A stretch of DNA of 64,000 nucleotides from JACJWR01 sp964556255 (lineage in GTDB: Bacteria; Actinomycetota; Actinomycetes; S36-B12; UBA10799): assembly GCA_964556255.1 (NCBI GenBank), contig CAZKVQ010000003.1:32259-96258 (forward strand), read 5' to 3'. A program made the translations under genes and the position numbers. The notes under the pieces are model-generated. The model was not told where the DNA came from and did no database searches. It saw only the letters and a list, made by a program, of their open reading frames with translations. Numbering within the stretch: the first letter of the stretch is position 1; every line of letters starts with the position of its first letter. Positions 51,735 through 60,524 of the stretch are shown one piece after another.

Positions 51735-53687
51735 TCAGGTCGGCGGTGCCGCCGTCCTCGCCCCCAGCGCACGCAACGCCCGGGCGGAGTTGCGCACGCC
51801 GGAGTCCGGCGAAGTCGTCCAGGCCGTGACCACCTCCGGGGGGCGAAGTTCCCCCGTGGCGGCGGCCTCCCGCAGCGTCGAAGTCAATTGGGACAGGGCC
51901 TGCTGTTCGGCGGTTCTGTCGAAGGGCGTCTGAGGGTCCAGCCAGAACCTCAGCGTGTGCAGCGAGATCAGCGACAGGGCTTCTAGGACGGTTTCGCCGG
52001 ATCGCGGCGTCACGGGCCCGGTGTGATGCTCAGCCCAGGAGGATTCCAACGCTTTGCCGGCGGCGTCGCGACAGTGCCGGGACTGCCGCATAAAGGTTCG
52101 GATCTCAGTGCGGGGCATTCCGGGCCGGACGTTGGCGATCAACTCCTCACTGGCGGCGGAAGCCTCCGCCAGCAGACGAGCGAACTCCGGCGCCTTGCGT
52201 AGCGGGTAGACCAGCGAGGCTAGGATCACCATCGCCGCCGCCAGGATCGTCGCCCCGATCCTTTCCTCCATGGCCAGCACGAGGTCCTGTTGCTGCAACG
52301 CCAGTTCGCTGGTCATGACGGCCGTAATACACAGCACCCGAAGCGGGTAGTTGGCATCGGCCACGGCACCCGCGACGAGAGCCATCACAGTCGCCAGCGC
52401 GGCGACCAGCCAGGGCATGTGCGGGGGCAGTAGAAAGGCCGCAGTCAGGCCGAGCAGTACCGCGCCAGCCGTTCCGAGGATTCTTCCGACCGTCTTGTGG
52501 ATGGTGTCCGCGTACGCGGGAAGCAGCAGCATCGCGACAGTGAGCGGAAGCCAGCCACCATGCGGTTGGAAGTAGCGGTAGCCGATGATCGTGGCCGCGA
52601 CGTACAGGGTGACCATCCTGACCGTGTGCCGGGCCAGCCAGTCAGGAGCGTCGCCGCCGGCATTGAAAACCCTTCCAGGAAGTGAGCCGGCCCGGTGATA
52701 GCGCGGGCGACCCGCGATGGCGACGGTCGCGTCGTTGAGCGCCCGGATCAAGGCCTCACGTTCCGGCTCAGACGAAGGGTCGGTGTCTGCGTCACACGCC
52801 TCGCGCGCGCGCCGGATCGACCGGTGCACCACACGGCCGAACCCTGGCGTCGTGATCGACCGTCCGATCCACCACGTGGCGGTTGCCGCGCTCGAACGGA
52901 CCCGGGCGACCGCCGGAGGTTCGACTGCACCGGGTGCCCGCACCGTCAGGTAGTCGACCATCGACAGTCGCACCGCCTGGGCATCGCCGATGACCCGGCG
53001 GGTCCAGACCGCCAGTTGTTCGGGATGCAGGGTGTCGGACTGCCGCTCCAGCTTCTCGGCCCGCTCGCCAATATCGCCGGCCAGCAGGGCCTGTGGACTC
53101 TCCGCCAGTCGCACCGACATGTCGCGCCACAGATGCCCAAGCGTCGCGCGCAGATCCTGCGAGGTACCCAGCAGCCAGCCCGTGAGGCTGAGTAACGTCA
53201 GGGCCCCGGCCCCGACGCCAACGAGCAGTGCGGAGGCGAGAACCCCACGGGTACCCAGCAGGCCGACCGCGTAGGCGGCGTAGATGCTGAGGGAGAGCCT
53301 GCCCAGGGTGGCTGCGCGAGGACCGAAGCGGGCGGCTCCGGCCGCAACCGCTGCCAATGCCGCCGCCAGCCCTACGAGCAGCCAAGGGCCGTGTGTTGCC
53401 AGCGCCCCCAAGCCCGCCACCGCCGCCAGTGTCAGGGTCGTCGCGCCCATCATGCGGGCCCGTACCGGGTAGGGATCGTTGGTGTCGGCGAACGAAGCGA
53501 GTACCGCTGCGGTGGCGCAGGCGACCCCGGAGCCGCGGTGATCGGTCAGGATGCCGGTGGCCAGGGCGGCACCGACCACGGTCGCCAACCGGAAGGCACG
53601 AACCCAGTCAATTCGTGCCCGATCGACCCTGGAAACAATCCGGAGGACCTCGGTGAACCGATGCCGAAGCCCGGTCCGTTGAGTCAT
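51735..53687 (-). CDS. FUSC-family membrane protein
   Basis: A 650-residue protein of the fusaric-acid-resistance/aromatic-acid exporter-like group. It has two membrane bundles: N-terminal (about 35-185, with VACATAAVLASFADT) and C-terminal (about 365-485, with YFQPHGGWLPLTVAMLLLP and ILGTAGAVLLGL, the FUSC signature). A soluble helical region follows each bundle. Members export aromatic acids or toxic weak acids; the substrate here is unknown. It is convergent with metX and divergent from the metallophosphoesterase gene. Confidence 0.82.
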   Translation of the reverse strand: MTQRTGLRHRFTEVLRIVSRVDRARIDWVRAFRLATVVGAALATGILTDHRGSGVACATAAVLASFADTNDPYPVRARMMGATTLTLAAVAGLGALATHGPWLLVGLAAALAAVAAGAARFGPRAATLGRLSLSIYAAYAVGLLGTRGVLASALLVGVGAGALTLLSLTGWLLGTSQDLRATLGHLWRDMSVRLAESPQALLAGDIGERAEKLERQSDTLHPEQLAVWTRRVIGDAQAVRLSMVDYLTVRAPGAVEPPAVARVRSSAATATWWIGRSITTPGFGRVVHRSIRRAREACDADTDPSSEPEREALIRALNDATVAIAGRPRYHRAGSLPGRVFNAGGDAPDWLARHTVRMVTLYVAATIIGYRYFQPHGGWLPLTVAMLLLPAYADTIHKTVGRILGTAGAVLLGLTAAFLLPPHMPWLVAALATVMALVAGAVADANYPLRVLCITAVMTSELALQQQDLVLAMEERIGATILAAAMVILASLVYPLRKAPEFARLLAEASAASEELIANVRPGMPRTEIRTFMRQSRHCRDAAGKALESSWAEHHTGPVTPRSGETVLEALSLISLHTLRFWLDPQTPFDRTAEQQALSQLTSTLREAAATGELRPPEVVTAWTTSPDSGVRNSARALRALGARTAAPPT

Positions 53688-53796
53688 GGCCCCATCATGG
53701 CGACCAATTGCGGCGAAGGTGGGCCGGGACCCGAGATCCTGTGGTACGCATGAGTCCGTCGCGGGTGTCGGTGCACGCGGGCGAGAGGAGCATTAC

Positions 53797-55596
53797 GTGG
53801 GGACATTCTCCAGGCGGACATTCATGGCTGTCACGGCATCCCTGGCGGCCTCGCTCGGCCTGCCCCGCGAGATGCTGGGCGCCGCTCTCGCGGCTCCGGC
53901 CACCCCGTCGCCGGTGCCCAGCACGCTGCAGGCCACGGTCCTGCAGTTGACGCAGGGCAATCGCTCGTATCGAACGCTCGTCGAGGGTCCGGGCGAGCCC
54001 TACGCGGTGCGAACCGACCTGATCAGTTCCGATCCGTCCCCCGCCCGGGCGGCGGCCCGACGATCCATCGTCTACATCGGACACACCTCCGATATCCACA
54101 TCGTCGATGCCCAGTCGCCGGCTCGACTCGAACCTGTCAGCGACTTCGATCCGGCCTTCGTACCGGGCAACTTCCGTCCGCAGGAGACCCTCACCGTGCA
54201 AGTGCAGGCCGCCATGGTGCAGGCACTCTCGGATGTCGCCACGAGCCCGCTGACCGGTGCGCCGATGGCCGCCATCCTGAACACCGGGGACAACGCGGAT
54301 GCGCTGTCGAGCAAGGAGCTCCGGTGGTACATCGACGTGATGGATGGCACGCCGGTCACGCCTGACTCCGGAAAGCCTGGCGAGTATGAAGGCGTCCAGG
54401 CGTGGCCCGAAGCGCAGTACGCCTATCACCCGGACGACCCCACCAACGACCCCTTTGGGGCGTACGGTTTCCCGCGGATTCCCGGGATGCTCACGGCCGC
54501 GGTTTCCCAGGAGGTCAAGTCACCCGGCACGCCGGCTCCCTGGTTCACGGTCTACGGCAATCACGACACGCTCTTCAACGGCGCTTTCGGCACTGACGAG
54601 TCACTGCGCAACCTTGCGACGGGTGGCGTCAAACCTTACGCGTTCGACGCGCTGACCGCCGACTACTTCCGGGGAATGGCGCGGGACACGACCCCGCTGA
54701 CCCGGGGCCTGAACAACTTCCGACAGCAGTTCGGCTTCCAGTCGGGATTCAAACGGGTGACCCCTGACACCGGCCGTAAGTTGTTGCAGTCCAAGGACTT
54801 CATGACGGCGCACTTCCAGACCACGGATCGTCCCGGACCGGTGGGCCACGGGTTCACGCAGAAGAACCTGGATACCGGCGCCACCTACTGGAGCAGCGAC
54901 ATCAGTCCACACCTTCGGGTGTTCGGGCTGGACACCTGCAACATGGTCGTCGGAGCCGATGGGGCGGTGCCGAAGGATCAGTTCGAATGGTTGGAAGCCG
55001 GGCTGCAGCAGGCGTTGCAAGAGAAGAAGCTGGCGATGATCCTCAGCCATCACAACAGCCTGACGTTGGAGAACTCCGCCCAGAACGTCTTGGTTCCAGG
55101 ACAGCCACTCATCCATACCGAAGAGTTCATCGATATGTTGCTCAACTACCGCAACATGATCGCCTGGCTCAATGGCCACACCCACATCAACACCATCCAG
55201 GCCCATCCGGCCAAGATCGGCGCCGGCGGGTTCTGGGAGATCACCACCGCGTCGTGCATCGACTATCCACAACAATCCCAGGTGGTCGAGGTCGTCGACA
55301 ATCGGGACGGCACCATCTCGCTGTTCTCTACCGTGCTCGATCATGCTTCGCCGCCGGTGTGGACGCCTGGCGACTTCTCCCAGAAGGGTTTGGCCTCCCT
55401 GAGCCGACAGTTGGCGGCCAACGATTGGGTCGAGGACCCGATGATGCGGCGAGGATCCGGCATGGACCGCAACGTCGAGATGCTCATGAACGCACCGTTC
55501 GACATGTCAGCCATCACCGATGCTGACCTTGCCAAGGCCACCGCCGTGGCCAAGGCGACGATCATTGCGAACGGGGCCGGGGGTGTCGCGCCATGA
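53797..55596 (+). CDS. Tat-exported metallophosphoesterase
   Basis: A 599-residue calcineurin-like phosphoesterase, similar in layout to the TIGR03767 group. GTG 53797 gives MGTFSRRTFMAVTASLAASL, a twin-arginine signal, and lies eight bases after GAGAGGAG; later starts would destroy it. The two-metal site is visible as GHTSDIHIVD, LNTGDNAD, YGNHDTL, SHHNSL and LNGHTHIN. Tat export suits a folded metalloenzyme. The substrate (phosphodiester, nucleotide or lipid) is unknown. It overlaps the lipoprotein gene by four bases. Confidence 0.88.
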   Translation: MGTFSRRTFMAVTASLAASLGLPREMLGAALAAPATPSPVPSTLQATVLQLTQGNRSYRTLVEGPGEPYAVRTDLISSDPSPARAAARRSIVYIGHTSDIHIVDAQSPARLEPVSDFDPAFVPGNFRPQETLTVQVQAAMVQALSDVATSPLTGAPMAAILNTGDNADALSSKELRWYIDVMDGTPVTPDSGKPGEYEGVQAWPEAQYAYHPDDPTNDPFGAYGFPRIPGMLTAAVSQEVKSPGTPAPWFTVYGNHDTLFNGAFGTDESLRNLATGGVKPYAFDALTADYFRGMARDTTPLTRGLNNFRQQFGFQSGFKRVTPDTGRKLLQSKDFMTAHFQTTDRPGPVGHGFTQKNLDTGATYWSSDISPHLRVFGLDTCNMVVGADGAVPKDQFEWLEAGLQQALQEKKLAMILSHHNSLTLENSAQNVLVPGQPLIHTEEFIDMLLNYRNMIAWLNGHTHINTIQAHPAKIGAGGFWEITTASCIDYPQQSQVVEVVDNRDGTISLFSTVLDHASPPVWTPGDFSQKGLASLSRQLAANDWVEDPMMRRGSGMDRNVEMLMNAPFDMSAITDADLAKATAVAKATIIANGAGGVAP

Positions 55597-56012
55597 GCGG
55601 CAGCAGGACAGTCGCGTGGCTCGGATGCGCGGCCGCGGCGTTGACCCTGGTCGGATGTTCCCAGGTGGCGGAGTTGCAGCCGGTCGCCGGGGACGGCGTC
55701 ACCTCGGTCAGGATCGCCACCACCGACGTGTTGACGAGCCAGAAGGTGCCGATCCAGCAGGTGCCCGTGTGCACATATCAGGACAGCACCTACTCCTGCC
55801 AGGGAACGACCACCAGCGGGGAGAAGATCACGTCCACCGGCAAGTCGGTGGCGGCCAGCGATGCCATCAAGAAGTACCCGGACCTGCAGGCAGTGCAGCA
55901 GAACACCCTGATAAAGGAGTTCGTCATCATCGAAGTGAAGGTCGGGTCGCGGGTGCTCTACGCGGGGCCCTCGGCATTCGTCCTGAACAAGGCTGGGCGG
56001 GTGGGATCATGA
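55593..56012 (+). CDS. Small lipoprotein of the phosphoesterase operon
   Basis: A 139-residue exported protein with a type II signal (lipobox LTLVGC, Cys22). The mature part has a cysteine pair in CTYQDSTYSC and several beta-rich stretches, and ends KAGRVGS. No named domain recognised. Its start overlaps the phosphoesterase stop and its stop overlaps the next membrane-protein gene, so the three are probably made together. It may anchor or regulate the phosphoesterase (inference). Confidence 0.7.
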   Translation: MSGSRTVAWLGCAAAALTLVGCSQVAELQPVAGDGVTSVRIATTDVLTSQKVPIQQVPVCTYQDSTYSCQGTTTSGEKITSTGKSVAASDAIKKYPDLQAVQQNTLIKEFVIIEVKVGSRVLYAGPSAFVLNKAGRVGS

Positions 56013-56749
56013 GCAGCACGACAGCGCAGGCGACCTCGGGACCGCAGGGATCGCCGGCCGACGGTAAGCCTGAACGACGCTATGGGGTGTCGTCGCTATT
56101 CACGGCCTGTCGAGTGATGTGGCGCGGGTCGGCTCCGGCCTTCCTGGCGATCACCGTCAACGCCATCATCCAAGCCCTGCTCACCTGGTGGAACCCGCAG
56201 TCCGGCCTCAACATATCGTTCGTGATCGCATTCTTGGTGTCGCTGGTTTCCATGGTCGCATTCCTGGCCGTCGTGACCCGCGTCTCCCTGGATTCCATCG
56301 ACGGCAAGGTGACGGTCGGTTCGGCTATCGCGGGGGCCCGTCGCACCCTTCCGCAGTTCGCCCTGTGGTTGGTGGCCCAGTGGGCGCTGATCACTGTCGG
56401 CATGATGATCAACGCGCTGGTCGGCGTGTTGGTCGCGATCCTCACGCCGTTCCTGCCGTTGGCTGCCTCCGACGGCGCAAGGAACGCCGTGGGCGCCAAC
56501 TTCTCGGCAATCAAGGACCGGTGGGGACGGTGGCTGGTGACGGCGATCATCCTCGCCATCGGATTCCTGATCTGGTTCCTCCTCACGGCCGTCAACACGT
56601 TCTTCGTCAAGGGGATGCTCGCGTCCTTTCTGGCCTGCTGGGTTGGCGGTGTGTTGGCCTGGTGGATCATTACGGCCTGGGCCGCCATCTACCGGAGCAC
56701 CCGGGTGGGAGATACGGGTGCCGACCCGGATGACCGTAAGGATTCCTAG
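56009..56749 (+). CDS. Membrane protein of the phosphoesterase operon, unknown
   Basis: A 246-residue integral membrane protein with about six hydrophobic segments. It starts at ATG 56009 (MSSTTAQATSGPQG), overlapping the lipoprotein stop; a longer open frame upstream is a shadow of the previous genes. The sequence WNPQSGLNISFVIAF and VTVGSAIAGARRTLPQFA resembles general DUF-type six-helix proteins of actinobacteria, but I cannot name a family. Confidence 0.65.
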   Translation: MSSTTAQATSGPQGSPADGKPERRYGVSSLFTACRVMWRGSAPAFLAITVNAIIQALLTWWNPQSGLNISFVIAFLVSLVSMVAFLAVVTRVSLDSIDGKVTVGSAIAGARRTLPQFALWLVAQWALITVGMMINALVGVLVAILTPFLPLAASDGARNAVGANFSAIKDRWGRWLVTAIILAIGFLIWFLLTAVNTFFVKGMLASFLACWVGGVLAWWIITAWAAIYRSTRVGDTGADPDDRKDS

Positions 56750-56769
56750 AAGGGCGATACTCGGTTGCC

Positions 56770-57756
56770 ATGGTGGGAGATAGCGTCGCTGACATGGCCA
56801 CGATGACCTCGCAGGGCCGCAGCGCTCGTGGGCGCAGGATCGTCCGGGCTGCAATTGCGATGGCAGGAGCGTCGGCCGTGGGTTCACTCCTCGCCGCGCC
56901 GGCTTTCGCCGCACCCTCGCCGACGCCGGTCCCGCAAGTCGCCGTACAGGCGGTTCGCGCCGGTGCTCCAGCCACCGTCAGCGGGTACATCAAGGCGGCA
57001 GGTCAATGGCAGTGGATCGACTGTCGCAGCCCGGTCACAGCGGCCGGACGCAGGGCCGCAGCCGTTCGCCCGACGGCGGTGCTGATCTCCGGGCTAGGGG
57101 CTTCGCACTCCTATTGGGCGGGCGTGCGCGCCTCCCTGCTGAGCGGGCAACGCGTGTGCTGGTACGACCGTCCGGGCTTGGGCAAGAGTCCCCCTCGACA
57201 GGGCAACACGACAGTGAACGGCGACATCCAGGGCCGTGAGCTGGCGGCGCTGCTGTGGGCCGCGGGCGAACGTCGCCCCGTCGTCCTGGTGGCACATTCC
57301 TACGGTGGTCTGATGGGCCGGGCCTTCAACGTGCGGTTCCCATCCCGGGTGGCCGGGATGGTCCTGGTCGACACCTCTTACGCGACCCAGTGGATGCCCG
57401 ATGATCGCTACTGGGGCGAGGGGAACACCACCATCGACATGGCCCCCACGGGTCAGTTCGTGGCCGGCCGGACAACCCTCGGCGCAAAGCCCCTGGCAGT
57501 CGTCACCGCTGGGATCGGAAGCAGCGCCAACTGGCACGCCAAGCAGGACATCATGCGGACGTTCTCGTCCAATTCCTTCCGGATCACGGTGTGGAACTCT
57601 GAGCACGTCATCATGGCCAACAACCCTGCGGTGGTTGCGCGCGCCATCAAGTACGTGACCAATTCCGCGGCCACGCACCAGCGGATGCCCTCCTGCGCCT
57701 CAATCGCAGGAACGGTGTGGGGGCCGCTGGGCGCTTACTGCGGCGGCCACGCCTGA
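56770..57756 (+). CDS. Secreted alpha/beta-hydrolase
   Basis: A 328-residue exported hydrolase. The N-terminus is twin-arginine-like (GRSARGRRIVRAAIAMAG, then AAPAFAA), giving either Sec or Tat export. The core has AVLISGLGASHSYW (oxyanion region), DRPGLGKS, the nucleophile elbow LVAHSYGGLMGRA and a late His in WNSEHVIMANNP. Substrate unknown. The exact start is unresolved: ATG 56770, 56794 and 56803 are in frame. It lies 20 nt after the membrane-protein gene, so it may belong to the same operon. Confidence 0.75.
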   Translation: MVGDSVADMATMTSQGRSARGRRIVRAAIAMAGASAVGSLLAAPAFAAPSPTPVPQVAVQAVRAGAPATVSGYIKAAGQWQWIDCRSPVTAAGRRAAAVRPTAVLISGLGASHSYWAGVRASLLSGQRVCWYDRPGLGKSPPRQGNTTVNGDIQGRELAALLWAAGERRPVVLVAHSYGGLMGRAFNVRFPSRVAGMVLVDTSYATQWMPDDRYWGEGNTTIDMAPTGQFVAGRTTLGAKPLAVVTAGIGSSANWHAKQDIMRTFSSNSFRITVWNSEHVIMANNPAVVARAIKYVTNSAATHQRMPSCASIAGTVWGPLGAYCGGHA

Positions 57757-57775
57757 CCGGAACTAGGGCGACGCG

Positions 57776-59035
57776 TCAGGGTTTCGGGGCCTCGGTGCCG
57801 ACGGCCAGATCGGGCTTGGCCAGCACTTGGAAGTTGTCCCGCTTGTACTCCTTGAGGAAGCGGTCGCAACCCTCCTGGATATCCGGGTCCAGCTTGTTGC
57901 AGACGGGGCTTCCATCAGCGGCATGGGTGAAGTAGAAACCTGCGACCCACCAGTCGTTCATGTCCAGCACCATCGCCCGCTGGACCCCGGCACGAACCAG
58001 AGTGTCGGCCATCGATGTCGCTGACAGCCCAGGGGATCCGATGTAGACGATGCTGCCGTCCTCGCGCTGCCCTATCGCGGAACGCCAAGCCAGGTTCTCG
58101 CCATGTGTGGTGGCTCCCCAGCTGAAGCTGTTGTCGCTGGCCATCGACTTGCCGCCGTCGACGATGAGGTTCAGGTTCTGCCGGACGGTGGCGACATCAG
58201 GGGTCATGTTGAGGTCGCGGCCCCACTCGCCGACCTTCACGGAACCATCCTTGTAGATCACCGTCGTGGCGATGCCGTCCTGCAACGGAGCCACGGTGGT
58301 GCCGTTGTAGTAGTAGCCCCCCCGGCTGTCCTGCAATCGGAAGGCACCGTTGAAGTTCGCCAGTACCCGGCCCCACTCGCTCTTGGGCAAGGCACCTTGG
58401 CTGGGTGATTCGCCGCCCGGCTCTTGGTATCCGGGGATCAGTTCGGTGGTTGTCAACTTCGGGTCGAACCACATCATCGACGCGAACTGGCTGGTGTAGA
58501 CGTTGTCCGGCCGCACGCGGGTGGCGTAGACCGCGGGCACACCACCGACGGTCGAGCCGACGGGCTGCCAGACACCCTCCCCGGGAACCGGGTCTGAGGC
58601 CGGCGAGGTGATGTTCGCGGGCGGAGTCGAATGCGGCGGGGTCGCAGGGGCGTTCTGGTCCTGCTGCTCACCCTGGTCCTGTGCCACCGCAGGCGCGCCG
58701 CCGCCGCCCAGTTCAGCGGAGATGGCGGGCTTGCCGCCTGCTTCAACGGTGTCGATATTGCTGTAGTAGAAGTCCTCCGCGACCGCGACGACGCCGCCGA
58801 GGCCGTGATCCCGAGCCCAGGTGGCGGCGATGACACTGGCCGGTTCACCCTCGGAGTTCGCGAAATAGCCCCCGATGGAGAACCCCAGCGAGAACGACGC
58901 GACCCCCAAGGCGGTCGCCGCGATCGTCGCGACCAGTCGGCCACGGCGGGTCGGCTTGATGTCCTGTACGCGCTTGGCCGGCGTTCGTTCCGGGGGTGAC
59001 GTGGGGGGTTCGAGGGTCTGCGTTGTCAGCGTCAT
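57776..59035 (-). CDS. Phosphodiester glycosidase family (NAGPA/DUF2233-like) protein
   Basis: A membrane-anchored external protein of about 419 residues. One N-terminal membrane segment (about 35-60, IAATALGVASFSLGFSIGGY) is followed by a Pro/Thr-rich region and then the catalytic-like domain, with VNTFFV-type strands replaced by NFNGAFRLQDSRGGYYYNGT, LNLIVDGGKSMA and VLDMNDWWVAGFYF. This is the phosphodiester glycosidase/DUF2233 fold, whose members release N-acetylglucosamine from phosphodiesters; the substrate here is not known. The open frame extends to GTG 59068; ATG 59035 is preferred. Confidence 0.7.
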   Translation of the reverse strand: MTLTTQTLEPPTSPPERTPAKRVQDIKPTRRGRLVATIAATALGVASFSLGFSIGGYFANSEGEPASVIAATWARDHGLGGVVAVAEDFYYSNIDTVEAGGKPAISAELGGGGAPAVAQDQGEQQDQNAPATPPHSTPPANITSPASDPVPGEGVWQPVGSTVGGVPAVYATRVRPDNVYTSQFASMMWFDPKLTTTELIPGYQEPGGESPSQGALPKSEWGRVLANFNGAFRLQDSRGGYYYNGTTVAPLQDGIATTVIYKDGSVKVGEWGRDLNMTPDVATVRQNLNLIVDGGKSMASDNSFSWGATTHGENLAWRSAIGQREDGSIVYIGSPGLSATSMADTLVRAGVQRAMVLDMNDWWVAGFYFTHAADGSPVCNKLDPDIQEGCDRFLKEYKRDNFQVLAKPDLAVGTEAPKP

Positions 59036-59241
59036 GGGCGCGGCTGTGTCCTCCGTAGCGACGAGCACGCCATGCTGACCAGAGCCCGCACGACGTTCTA
59101 TTCTCCATCGATTGTCGCATGCCGGGCGTAAATAGCCGCGGAAGAGAGGCGGGAGTCACACTGGTGTCCGTTGGGCGCGATCAACCGACGATGCCCGGAC
59201 CAATCGACGGCGAGGTGGCTCAGGAGCGAACGTGCTGCCGT

Positions 59242-59676
59242 TCAGGCGGCCCCGGCCCCCGGCGGAGGTCCGTACTGGTTCTCCCCCGGTTGGCTCGGCT
59301 GGATCCACCAGACGATGGTCAAGATGAGGAAGCCGACGATCGAGCAGCAGAGCAACAACAACTGCCACCAGCCGGTGGCACTGCGATCGTGAAGTCGCCG
59401 GGCACCGACGGCCAGAGTCGGCAGGACAGTGGCGAGTCCCCACAGCGTGTACAGCCAGCCGAAGCTGTTGGCATACAGCGAGTAGTCGATGCCGTTGACC
59501 ACGTAGGTGCTGTCGGCGGAGGTGTACGTCAGTCCCAGCAGGTTGTCGAGGAACCCGGCAAGGATTCCGACCAGGGTCACGAACAGTAGGAACCACCAGA
59601 ACTCGCTTCGACTCGCCCGACCCCTGAAGTCGACGTACTTGTGGAAGCAGGTGCTGACGGAGCGTCCGAAGGTCAT
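59242..59676 (-). CDS. DUF805 membrane protein
   Basis: A 144-residue membrane protein with the DUF805 hallmarks: CFHKYVDFRGRASRSEFWWF at the start, then membrane segments with ARRLHDRSATGWWQLL near the centre. The tail PSQPGENQYGPPPG is also typical. The function of the family is unknown. ATG 59676 follows a GGAGG site at good spacing; the longer frame upstream is not needed. It is divergent from the TetR gene. Confidence 0.87.
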   Translation of the reverse strand: MTFGRSVSTCFHKYVDFRGRASRSEFWWFLLFVTLVGILAGFLDNLLGLTYTSADSTYVVNGIDYSLYANSFGWLYTLWGLATVLPTLAVGARRLHDRSATGWWQLLLLCCSIVGFLILTIVWWIQPSQPGENQYGPPPGAGAA

Positions 59677-59894
59677 TCCAGTGCCTCCCTGATGCCGGGC
59701 AGATGCATCGGATTCGGTGCCTGGGCGGGGCGCGCCCTCCAGTCGATGTTTGCACACCTGGCCCGCAGCCGGTGCTGCTTACGTACAAAGGGTTTCCGGC
59801 GTTTGAAGCAGGAACGGGCATCAACGGGCCGTCGGGAGGGTGACTACGATGGTGTCCGCGGGGTCGGACGCTTCGTACTCGGAGGTTTTCGCGC

Positions 59895-60488
59895 ATGGCA
59901 GGCAAGCGGAACAGAGCGGCTACCCGCGCCAAGGTTGTTGCAGCTGCGATTGAGGTTTTCGCCGAGCGTGGCTATTCCGGGGCCTCGATCGAGTCGATCG
60001 CGGAGGCCTCCGGAATGACGATCGGTGCCCTCTACTCCAACTTCAGCGGGAAGCGCGAGCTATTCCTATTCGCGCTGCGGGAGGCGGTAGGCCGCAGCGA
60101 GGAGGAACCCGGCACGGGGGGTTTCGATCCGAAGACGGAACTTCCGGCGGACCGGTTGGTGTCCGATGGCGTCGCGTACATGAACGCGATCGAGAAGGAT
60201 CCGGCGCGCTTCCGACTTCTGCTGTGGTCCCTGCTGCAAGCGCAGACCGATGCTGACATCCGCGAGGTAGTGGTGGAGGTGTTGCGGGAACAACGTGATG
60301 TGCAGGCGTCCATCCTGAAGTCCATGGCGAAGCAGGAGGACCTCATCCTGTCTCCGAAGGACGGCGCCACCCTGCTCAATGCAATGGCAATCGGGTTCAC
60401 AGTCCAACGAATGGTCGACCCGAGGAAGGTCACCCGAGCGGAGGGCAGGCGCATCCTGGGGTCGGTGGTGGCGGCCCTGCCCGCATGA
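59895..60488 (+). CDS. TetR-family transcriptional regulator
   Basis: A 197-residue repressor-type protein. The N-terminal helix-turn-helix is clear: VFAERGYSGASIESIAEASG then MTIGALYSNFSGKRELFLFA. The C-terminal ligand-binding domain is helical, and no inducer can be deduced. It is divergent from the DUF805 gene and convergent with the HerA-like gene; the DUF805 promoter region between 59677 and 59894 is a likely target (inference). Confidence 0.88.
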   Translation: MAGKRNRAATRAKVVAAAIEVFAERGYSGASIESIAEASGMTIGALYSNFSGKRELFLFALREAVGRSEEEPGTGGFDPKTELPADRLVSDGVAYMNAIEKDPARFRLLLWSLLQAQTDADIREVVVEVLREQRDVQASILKSMAKQEDLILSPKDGATLLNAMAIGFTVQRMVDPRKVTRAEGRRILGSVVAALPA

Positions 60489-60524
60489 TGAGCACGGCCT
60501 GATATCCCCGCCGATGGTGCTGGG

